Below, one piece after another: positions 1 to 5,607 of a stretch of 18,809 nt of DNA. A program made the translations under genes and the position numbers. Source of the stretch: Natronohydrobacter sp. Lineage in GTDB: Bacteria; Pseudomonadota; Alphaproteobacteria; Rhodobacterales; Rhodobacteraceae. Under the pieces are notes generated by a model, which saw only the letters and a program-made list of their open reading frames with translations, was not told where the DNA came from and did not search any database. The DNA is taken from the NCBI GenBank assembly GCA_007123015.1, contig SKSL01000197.1, positions 1-18,809 of the forward strand. The letters run 5' to 3'. The first letter of the stretch is position 1. Each line of letters starts with the position of its first letter.

Positions 1-1047
1 AGGGGCCGTTTTGGTGCTGGCGGCAAACCAGGCCTGCAGCCCTGCGCGCAGCCGGGTTGCGATATTCTCGACCACGGGCAGGGCGTAAGAGGCAGCACCA
101 GTCGGGCAGGCGGCCGCGCATTGCCCGCAACCGGCACAAATCTGCGGGTCAATCGCGACTGTATCGCCTGCTGATGTGATCGCGCCAGTGGGGCACAGGT
201 TCAGACAGCGCGTGCAGCCTGTGAGCGTGTTGCGCGAATGGGCGCAGAGTTCGGGCGCGAAATTGATGAATTTCGGCTTGTCGAACGTGCCAGTCATCTG
301 GCTGGCATCGCGCACCAGCTTTGCCACGGCCACAGGGTCGCGCGGATCGGCGCGGAAATAGCCGGGGCGCGTTTCATGGAACAAAGGTTGCGCGCCGGTC
401 AGGTCGATCACCAGATCACAGCGCGACACGGCCCCGTCGCGGCCATCGTCAAACACAAGCTGCGCGCGCGAGGACGGGGCAGGGGCCGCATAGGCATCGA
501 CCGTCAGTTCAAACGCGCCCAGATGCCCGCTGCCCTTGCGGATGCGCCCTTGCAGCACGGGCCATGTGGTCTGACGCGGCGGTGTGATCTCGGCGCCCGG
601 CAGCACCAGCACAGTGATATCCAGGCTTTCGGAAAGGTCCGCCGCCACGTCCAGCGCGGTCTGGTCGCGGCCAAGGATCAGGGCCACGCCATGGCTTTCC
701 ATGCTGACGATCTCGAAGGGCGTGGCTTCGGTTTCGGCCATGGCCAGAAGTGCGGCCATCTTCGGGGTTGCGCGCTTGCCATCGTCGGACCAGCCTGCAG
801 TCTCGCGGATATTGGCAAAGCGAAGATCGCCCGTGTAGCCAGCGTCTTCGGCCAGTTCGGAAAATAGCGGGGCTTCCTGCGTACAGGCCACAGTGATCTG
901 AGCAAATTCGCCCAAGGCCGCGCGGAAATGGTCCAGCTGGGCGCGGCATAGCTGGCTGGCCGGGCGCGGGTTCCCCCCAAGCGCCGCCGAGTCCGGCGTC
1001 ATCGTGCCTTCACAATTGCAGATCAGACGGGTTTTCGACTTTGACAT
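1..1047 (-). CDS. Formate dehydrogenase-associated 4Fe-4S polyferredoxin (partial, C-terminus beyond window)
   Basis: The reverse strand is open for 349 codons from the ATG at 1045-1047 to the left edge, with no stop. The N-terminus carries a C-x-C pair (C10, C12) in a CNCEGTM context and C34. A bacterial-type double ferredoxin domain follows near residues 264-318: C278-x2-C281-x3-C285-P, then C304-x2-C307-x2-C310-x3-C314-P. The middle, about residues 100-250, shows no motif I recognise. The family, annotated as 4Fe-4S binding protein and found beside alphaproteobacterial FDH genes, is usually longer (as I recall), so the visible part is probably the first half or so. No signal peptide or membrane segment is visible, so it should act in the cytoplasm. 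It is divergently placed from the accessory genes at 1147 onward, with 99 bp between start codons. A role in electron transfer or in FDH maturation is inference. Confidence 0.85.
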   Translation of the reverse strand, partial: MSKSKTRLICNCEGTMTPDSAALGGNPRPASQLCRAQLDHFRAALGEFAQITVACTQEAPLFSELAEDAGYTGDLRFANIRETAGWSDDGKRATPKMAALLAMAETEATPFEIVSMESHGVALILGRDQTALDVAADLSESLDITVLVLPGAEITPPRQTTWPVLQGRIRKGSGHLGAFELTVDAYAAPAPSSRAQLVFDDGRDGAVSRCDLVIDLTGAQPLFHETRPGYFRADPRDPVAVAKLVRDASQMTGTFDKPKFINFAPELCAHSRNTLTGCTRCLNLCPTGAITSAGDTVAIDPQICAGCGQCAAACPTGAASYALPVVENIATRLRAGLQAWFAASTKTAP

Positions 1048-1146
1048 GGGACTTTTCTCGGCGCTCTGGCAGGACTAGGTTCAAGTGATATAAAGCGACT
1101 GAGGCACATTGAGTAGTGCTGAAACGTCTGATCGCCGGGAGGGGCC

Positions 1147-1875
1147 ATGGACAGTATCACAGAGACTGCGCGCAAAATCCCCTTGCCGCCACCCTACACC
1201 CTGCATTGGCTGGAGCGCGGGGACGCGCTGGCCGAAGCTGTGCGTCTTGCGCCTGTGGAAGGGGCAGGGACACTGGTCGTGCAGCACACAGCGGGGGTGG
1301 TGTCCTTTGCTGTGGTGCTGGAACCCGAGCAACGCTTGAGCGAGTCGCAAATGGCCTTCGCGCTTGGCATGGTCGCGCTTGGCGATGCTCTGGCCGCGCA
1401 TTGTCCGCCCGAACGCGCGGTGCGACTGGTCTGGCCCGATGAAATCCGTTTCGACAAGGCGCGGCTGGGGGGCGGGCGTTTCGCTGTAGCGTCGGGCGCG
1501 GGCGCGGGCGATGTGCCCGACTGGCTGGTCTTCGGGGCAGAGCTGATCGCGGATCGCGACCATCTTGCAGAGCCGGGGCGCTTTCCAGCTTCGACCTCGC
1601 TGAAAGAAGAAGCATTCGATCCTGTCGAAGATATCATCTCGACCTTCGCCAGTTACATGATGCTCTATTTCGACCGATGGGCACATGACGGGATCGAGGC
1701 TGTGACCAATCGCTATCTGATGCGCATCGACCCGCCGATGCTACGTGGTGTGCGCCGGATCGAAAGCGATCGGCTGGTTGAAATCTCGCCATCCGGCGGC
1801 GGCAAACGCTCGGCCCCGTTGCTGGAGAGCTTGGGCAGGACTGGCTGGCGCAGTGACACGGGGCCGAAGCTGTGA
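1147..1875 (+). CDS. Biotin/lipoate-protein ligase-fold protein of the FDH accessory cluster
   Basis: This is a 242-residue cytoplasmic protein. Residues 15-135 follow the order of a biotin/lipoate ligase catalytic domain: a VLEPE strand near 57-61, an alanine-rich helix (FALGMVALGDALAAH, 71-85), the WPDEI motif at 96-100 matching the WPNDI of BirA-type ligases, and an LVFGAEL strand near 127-133. The nucleotide loop GRGRxGR of true ligases is not evident, and only K104 sits near the usual lysine position, so catalysis is doubtful. The C-terminal part (about 160-242) resembles the DUF4444-type tail seen in Rhodobacterales homologues. The start is the ATG preceded by GGGAGGGG. The stop overlaps the GTG start of the next gene by 4 nt, so translation is probably coupled. 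The substrate is unknown. Attachment of, or binding to, a lipoyl- or cofactor-like group on an FDH partner is speculation. Confidence 0.75.
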   Translation: MDSITETARKIPLPPPYTLHWLERGDALAEAVRLAPVEGAGTLVVQHTAGVVSFAVVLEPEQRLSESQMAFALGMVALGDALAAHCPPERAVRLVWPDEIRFDKARLGGGRFAVASGAGAGDVPDWLVFGAELIADRDHLAEPGRFPASTSLKEEAFDPVEDIISTFASYMMLYFDRWAHDGIEAVTNRYLMRIDPPMLRGVRRIESDRLVEISPSGGGKRSAPLLESLGRTGWRSDTGPKL

Positions 1876-2420
1876 CCCGCCTGCCGCGCACGATCCGGCT
1901 GGACCCGTCTGACAAGGTGGTGTTTGCGCAGGCCGCAGAGCCGGGCGAATGGGCCGTGGTCGGCACGTTCCTGTTCTGGGGCCGCGCGCCCGACAGCCTG
2001 TCGCGCAAGGAACAGATCGCGTTCCGCTCGGGCTTTCTGGGGGTCGCGAGTTTCGGCTTTTCGACGCTGGTGACTGTGCAGGACGCGCAGCCCGGTGAAC
2101 GCGCCGCCTTGGTCGAGGCACTTGCGCAGCAGCTGGTCACGCATCTGGGCGCGCCCTCGCTGGACGCCGCGCGCCCGGCCGCCGAGGAAGAGGTCGCGCT
2201 GGCCGAAAGCCTCTGTGCCGATCACGCGCTCAACACGCTGATCGCGCTGCACCGCACACAAGACGGGGGCACGATCTGCGAGCAGTTCCGCACACTCAAG
2301 CCGCGTGATGAAACGGCGTTTTCGGGCAGCCATCTGCAAGGCCATGACCGGGCCTTCCATTTCATCGAGGAAGAGGTCGAGGATCATGTGGACCTGTTCA
2401 GTCTGAGAGGGGGCGACTGA
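1872..2420 (+). CDS. DUF6505 family protein
   Basis: The protein has 182 residues, starting at a GTG within a GTGA overlap with the preceding gene. The N-terminal TIRLDPSDKVVFAQAAEPGEW segment (8-28) and the block around FRSGFLGVASFGFSTLV (about 51-67) match my memory of the DUF6505 family, which occurs beside FDH accessory genes in Alpha- and Betaproteobacteria. There is no signal peptide, transmembrane segment or metal-binding Cys cluster; the few cysteines (for example in LCADH and ICEQF) are isolated. It is the second gene of a five-gene run with almost no spacing, so it is co-transcribed with a degenerate ligase, DUF6352, DUF3305 and DUF3306. Biochemical function is unknown. A role in FDH assembly or regulation is inferred only from neighbourhood. 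Confidence 0.75.
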   Translation: MTRLPRTIRLDPSDKVVFAQAAEPGEWAVVGTFLFWGRAPDSLSRKEQIAFRSGFLGVASFGFSTLVTVQDAQPGERAALVEALAQQLVTHLGAPSLDAARPAAEEEVALAESLCADHALNTLIALHRTQDGGTICEQFRTLKPRDETAFSGSHLQGHDRAFHFIEEEVEDHVDLFSLRGGD

Positions 2421-3406
2421 TGCCGGAATTCTGGGTGGCCTCTGGCCATCATCTGACCCGCTTGAACCCGCAAGGCCGGATGCTGGTCACGGATGAATTG
2501 ATCCTTGCTTGGCTTGCGCGGCCCGAAGTGCTGCCGCCAGCGGATGCCTGCGCAGCAGAGCGCAATCTGCACAAGCGGCTAATGGATCAGCCCCGCGCGA
2601 AAGTCTCGGAGATGGAGCTGACCGCGCTGAAGGACCGGGATGCGCAGGAAAACTGGCGTTTTCTGTTGGGTCTGCGTGACCGGCTGTTGGCGGCTGGCAC
2701 GATCGAAGCGGGCTATGCGCAGATCATGGCCGAAGGCGTCAGCCTGCCGCAGGTCTTTCTGTCGCAGCTGGTGCAACTGATCCTGCGCAATGCGCTCGAT
2801 GGCTGCGACGACCCGCAGACCCTGCGCGCCGCCGAGTGTTTCTTCCGCCCGCAGCGCAGCCATATCAAGGATGACAAGCTGCTGCTGGCCGATGAAGAGC
2901 TGGTCGCGCTGTATGAGCAGGAAAAGCACGCCTCGCCCTTGACCGCGATGTTTTCAGGCGGGGTGGATGGGCTGGATGTGCTGGGCGGCGGCAATGACTG
3001 GACCTATTGGAGCCGCTCTGACGCGCATACGATGGTGCTGAATTTCGGCGGCGACCCTGAAGCGCGGCGCGGAATGGCGGCCGCGATTGCGGGTTTTCTG
3101 CGCCATATGCTGGGGCTGGATTGCACTGTCACGCCCGAGATGCGTGCCGAGAATATCGACCTGCGCTGGTTCATCGGGCTCGACCCGGCGGGCACGGCGA
3201 TAGGCAATGCGCTCTGGAAAGGTGAGGCTTTGCCTGCGTCTCTGGTGGGGCTGTTCCGGCTGGAAACGGATGACACCCGCATCCGCGCGGATCTGCGCGG
3301 TCAGCCGATCTGGCTGATCCTTGGGCTGGGGCGCGATGGGGCGATCCGGATGAAACCGCAAAATCTGCTCACGGGCCTGCCGCTAGCAGAGCCTGTGCTG
3401 AACTGA
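2420..3406 (+). CDS. DUF6352 family protein
   Basis: The protein has 328 residues and its ATG overlaps the preceding TGA by one base. The opening PEFWVASGHHLTRL, the LVTDELILAWLARPEVLPP block (22-40), the ILRNALDGCDDPQTLRAAECFFRPQ block (about 121-145) and the C-terminal FFRLE/IGLDPAGTAIGN-like segments match the DUF6352 family found with FDH accessory genes. It looks like a soluble cytoplasmic protein with a helical first half and a mixed second half. Cysteines C44, C129 and C140 are dispersed and do not form an obvious cluster site. It is the middle gene of the accessory operon and ends 11 bp before the DUF3305 gene. No catalytic motif is recognisable. Its link to formate oxidation rests on conserved gene neighbourhood. 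Confidence 0.8.
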   Translation: MPEFWVASGHHLTRLNPQGRMLVTDELILAWLARPEVLPPADACAAERNLHKRLMDQPRAKVSEMELTALKDRDAQENWRFLLGLRDRLLAAGTIEAGYAQIMAEGVSLPQVFLSQLVQLILRNALDGCDDPQTLRAAECFFRPQRSHIKDDKLLLADEELVALYEQEKHASPLTAMFSGGVDGLDVLGGGNDWTYWSRSDAHTMVLNFGGDPEARRGMAAAIAGFLRHMLGLDCTVTPEMRAENIDLRWFIGLDPAGTAIGNALWKGEALPASLVGLFRLETDDTRIRADLRGQPIWLILGLGRDGAIRMKPQNLLTGLPLAEPVLN

Positions 3407-3417
3407 GGGGGGAAGGC

Positions 3418-3948
3418 ATGCCCGAACAGACCCTGCGCGTTGGTGTGCTGGCGATCCGCCGTCCCCCGGTGACCAAATGGGGGGGCGGAGAGTTGCGCGC
3501 CTGTGCTGTGCTGCCGCAAGAGCCCGACACAGCGCCCAAAACACATCTGACCACTGAGGCAGGGATCGAGACCTGGTATTTGGGCGGCCGCGATCTGGTG
3601 CTTTATTCGGGGGATACGGGCCATCATCGTGACAATCTGATGTCGGGTCGGCCCAGCCTGTGGGTCGCGTTGCGCGGTGATGATCCTGCCCGCGCCGAAG
3701 TGATCAACGTAACTGCCGACCCCTATGAAGGCGAAGGCTTTGCGGCTGATCTGGATCTGAAGGTCGAAGCCGTGCCGATGCCCGAGGCGATCCGCGAGAC
3801 AGTCGCGGCTTTTGTCGAAGCGCATCATGTCGAGATGCCGTTCAAGAAACGCAAGCGGCTGCCCGCAGACCCCAATGCCATGACCGCGCGTGCCCCACGC
3901 GTGCTGGCCGAGGCCGATAAATGGGTGAACAACCCGCGCAAGAGGTAA
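3418..3948 (+). CDS. DUF3305 domain-containing protein
   Basis: The protein has 176 residues. The N-terminal strand pattern (LRVGVLAIRRPPVTKWGGGE, 5-24), the ETWYLGGRDLVLYSGDTGHHRDNL stretch near 54-77, and the GRPSLWVALR block mark DUF3305. This family is almost always followed by DUF3306 in proteobacterial FDH loci. The C-terminus is basic (KKRKRLPADP near 140-149). It is probably soluble and cytoplasmic, with no signal or membrane segment. The start codon follows a GGGGGGAAGG ribosome site 5-10 bases upstream, and only 3 bp separate its stop from the next ATG. Function is unknown; assembly or quality control of the molybdoenzyme is an inference from co-occurrence. Confidence 0.88.
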   Translation: MPEQTLRVGVLAIRRPPVTKWGGGELRACAVLPQEPDTAPKTHLTTEAGIETWYLGGRDLVLYSGDTGHHRDNLMSGRPSLWVALRGDDPARAEVINVTADPYEGEGFAADLDLKVEAVPMPEAIRETVAAFVEAHHVEMPFKKRKRLPADPNAMTARAPRVLAEADKWVNNPRKR

Positions 3949-3951
3949 ACC

Positions 3952-4590
3952 ATGGCGCAACCCCCTGAAGAGGACTCGTTCCTGTCGCGCTGGTCCCGGC
4001 GCAAGCGGGCGTCTGAAGATGTGCCTTTGCCTGAGGCCGCTCCGGATGAAGCTGTTTCAGCCGAGGAAACTGATTCGATTTCGGATGAAGATTTGGCCGC
4101 GCTACCCTCAATAGAAGAATTAACTCCGAAAACCGATATCCGCCCCTTTCTGCGCAAGGGCGTCCCCAAGACCCTGCGCAACGCGGCGCTGCGCAAGATG
4201 TGGATGCTCACACCGTCGATCCGCGACCATGCCGACCCTGCTGTCGATTACGCCTGGGACTGGAACACGCCCGGGGGTGTGCCTGGTGATGGGGCCGGGC
4301 CAACAGTGGAACGTGCGGCCGAGATGTTGCGCGATCTGGTCTCTTCGCGCCGCAATGCAGAAGACGAAAACGCACTTGAAACAGATGCTCTTACGCAAGC
4401 AGAACCTGCGCCCGAGCCGGTGGTTGCTGCAGTGCAAAAGCGACCTGAAACCGCCGGCGAAACTGCCTTCTCCCAAGCGCCGGATGCTGACCCGCCACCA
4501 AAGGCGACAGTGACTGAAGACAAAGAAAATCAGTCAACTAATGAGACTGACGTCCCACGCAGGCGACATGGTACCGCGCTGCCGTCCTAG
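3952..4590 (+). CDS. DUF3306 domain-containing protein
   Basis: The protein has 212 residues. The signature begins at residue 9 with SFLSRWSRRKR, followed by an acidic linker (about 20-55). Next come the LPSIEELTPKTDIRPFLRKGVPKTLRNAALRKMW block (roughly 51-84) and the SIRDHADPAVDYAWDWN segment, all typical of DUF3306. From about residue 120 the tail is low-complexity, acidic and proline-rich, and probably disordered. It is the last gene of the accessory operon and the usual partner of DUF3305. No enzymatic motif is visible. The first conserved helix looks like a protein-protein interaction element, which is inference. An imperfect inverted repeat starts right at its stop codon. Confidence 0.88.
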   Translation: MAQPPEEDSFLSRWSRRKRASEDVPLPEAAPDEAVSAEETDSISDEDLAALPSIEELTPKTDIRPFLRKGVPKTLRNAALRKMWMLTPSIRDHADPAVDYAWDWNTPGGVPGDGAGPTVERAAEMLRDLVSSRRNAEDENALETDALTQAEPAPEPVVAAVQKRPETAGETAFSQAPDADPPPKATVTEDKENQSTNETDVPRRRHGTALPS

Positions 4591-4609
4591 ACTTTGGTCG
4601 TACAAGTCT
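4589..4609 (+). terminator. Inverted repeat at the end of the accessory operon (weak terminator candidate)
   Basis: AGACTT at 4589-4594 pairs perfectly with AAGTCT at 4604-4609 around a 9-nt loop, beginning inside the DUF3306 stop codon. No T-tract follows, so intrinsic termination is doubtful. It may only protect the 3' end of the mRNA. Confidence 0.3.
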
Positions 4610-4716
4610 GGCGCTGAGAACAGACATGTATTGACTGGACAGACACAAATCATGACGTTACTCTTTGCATACTGCTGCATATTTTTGCAGATAGCGCGAA
4701 CAGGACCTTGACAGTG

Positions 4717-5322
4717 ATGACAGATAGCCAGCCCCGGACGGGGCCAGCAATCGATCCAATAGACACTGCGCGAAGCGAGCAATATCGCTTCATAGCGCGC
4801 ATGTTGGCAGCCCCGCCTGATGCTGCATTGCTTGACCAGATCGCAGCGCTTGCCGGTGACGACAGCGCAATGGGACAAGCCTTTGCTGCGCTTGCCCGTG
4901 CCGCGATGCAAGCCGATGCGGACAAGGTCGCGCGTGAATATTTCGAGCTTTTCGTTGGTGTGGGCCGGGGCGAATTGCTGCCCTATGCCAGCTTCTATCT
5001 GACTGGCTTTCTGAATGAACGCCCGCTGGCTGATCTGCGCGGTGATCTGGCGCGATTGGGGGTAGCGCGGGCCGAAGGGCGGCATGAGCCCGAGGATCAT
5101 CTCGCCCTGCTGTTCGACGTCATGGCCGATATGGCCGCAGGCGAGGTTGCGGCAGATGCGCAGTCGCAAGCCGTTTTTTTCGCGCGCCATATCGCACCTT
5201 GGGCTGCACAGTTTTTCGATGATCTGGCGATTGCGCCAAGTGCACAATTTTACCGACCGCTGGCCGAAATTGGTCGGCTGCTGACAGATATCGAGTCGCG
5301 GGCCTTTTCGCTCGCGGCTTGA
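4717..5322 (+). CDS. TorD/DmsD-family chaperone for formate dehydrogenase
   Basis: The protein has 201 residues from the ATG at 4717. TTG 4708 and GTG 4714 are in-frame alternatives; the AGGA at 4702-4705 suits the GTG or ATG better than the TTG. The all-helical TorD fold is suggested by REYFELFVGVGRGELLPYASFYLTGFLNERPLADLR (about 73-108), which contains the hallmark Y-x-S-x-Y-L stretch at 90-95, and by EPEDHLALLFDVMADM (124-139) followed by FFARHIAPWAAQFFDDL (154-170). This family binds Tat signal peptides of molybdoenzymes and supports cofactor loading before export. Here the likely client is the catalytic subunit at 5607. It is cytoplasmic and first in the structural operon; a 127-bp A+T-richer gap upstream should hold the promoter. 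Confidence 0.9.
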   Translation: MTDSQPRTGPAIDPIDTARSEQYRFIARMLAAPPDAALLDQIAALAGDDSAMGQAFAALARAAMQADADKVAREYFELFVGVGRGELLPYASFYLTGFLNERPLADLRGDLARLGVARAEGRHEPEDHLALLFDVMADMAAGEVAADAQSQAVFFARHIAPWAAQFFDDLAIAPSAQFYRPLAEIGRLLTDIESRAFSLAA

Positions 5323-5341
5323 GTAATCTTTGACGAAACCC

Positions 5342-5371
5342 GGATGCTGCAGAGGGGGGGCTGCAACATCC
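5342..5371 (+). other. Stem-loop with G-rich loop between chaperone gene and fdhX-type gene
   Basis: GGATGCTGCAG (5342-5352) pairs with CTGCAACATCC (5361-5371), giving 10 of 11 base pairs, around an A followed by seven G. No T-run follows, so it is not a simple terminator. It lies about 20 bp before the start of the small Tat-signal gene and close to its ribosome site (GGGAGGG, 5380-5386). It could be an mRNA processing or stability element that separates chaperone from enzyme levels; that role is inference. Confidence 0.5.
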
Positions 5372-5391
5372 ATCAACACGGGAGGGCTAGC

Positions 5392-5607
5392 ATGGCTCAG
5401 GACAGACACAACCCGATCTCGCGGCGAGCATTCTTTGGCGTGGCCGCCACAGGGGCCGCTTCAACTGTTGCGATTACAGCGGGCAGCGCACGACCCGGCT
5501 TCGCGCAGCAGACCGGCAATGAGCGCACCCGCGCGCGCTATCAGAAGACCGAGCATGTCGAGACCTTTTACCGGACCAACCGCTACTATCCACGGGGGGA
5601 AAACTGA
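5392..5607 (+). CDS. FdhX-type small twin-arginine protein of formate dehydrogenase operon
   Basis: The protein has 71 residues. The start at 5392 is chosen because GGGAGGG lies 5-12 bases upstream. An upstream in-frame ATG at 5344 would add a non-conserved leader that hides the Tat motif. The protein opens with SRRAFFGVAATG (about 9-20), a twin-arginine motif followed by an alanine-rich hydrophobic stretch and a probable cleavage after FAQQ. The tail ends with the KTEHVETFYRTNRYYPRGE pattern typical of the short 'FDH region TAT target' family. The stop overlaps the ATG of the catalytic subunit by one base. Its job is not established. Proposed roles are an escort or extra subunit exported with the catalytic protein. 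Confidence 0.85.
   Translation: MAQDRHNPISRRAFFGVAATGAASTVAITAGSARPGFAQQTGNERTRARYQKTEHVETFYRTNRYYPRGEN

Noticed and set aside
238..867. Long open frame of 209 codons on the plus strand
   Set aside because: It is antisense to the polyferredoxin gene, whose reverse-strand frame has clear ferredoxin Cys motifs. The plus-strand product is Arg/His/Gly-rich with no family resemblance.
4631..4690. Promoter (TTGACT at 4631) and CTGCA/TGCAG repeat upstream of the chaperone gene
   Set aside because: No -10 box is found at a suitable spacing and the repeat arms are only 5 bp, so I did not list them as features, though a promoter is expected in this gap.
4708..4716. TTG or GTG start for the TorD-like chaperone
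   Set aside because: They add only one to three residues. The ATG at 4717 is the preferred codon, and the AGGA at 4702-4705 is too close to the TTG, although GTG 4714 remains possible.
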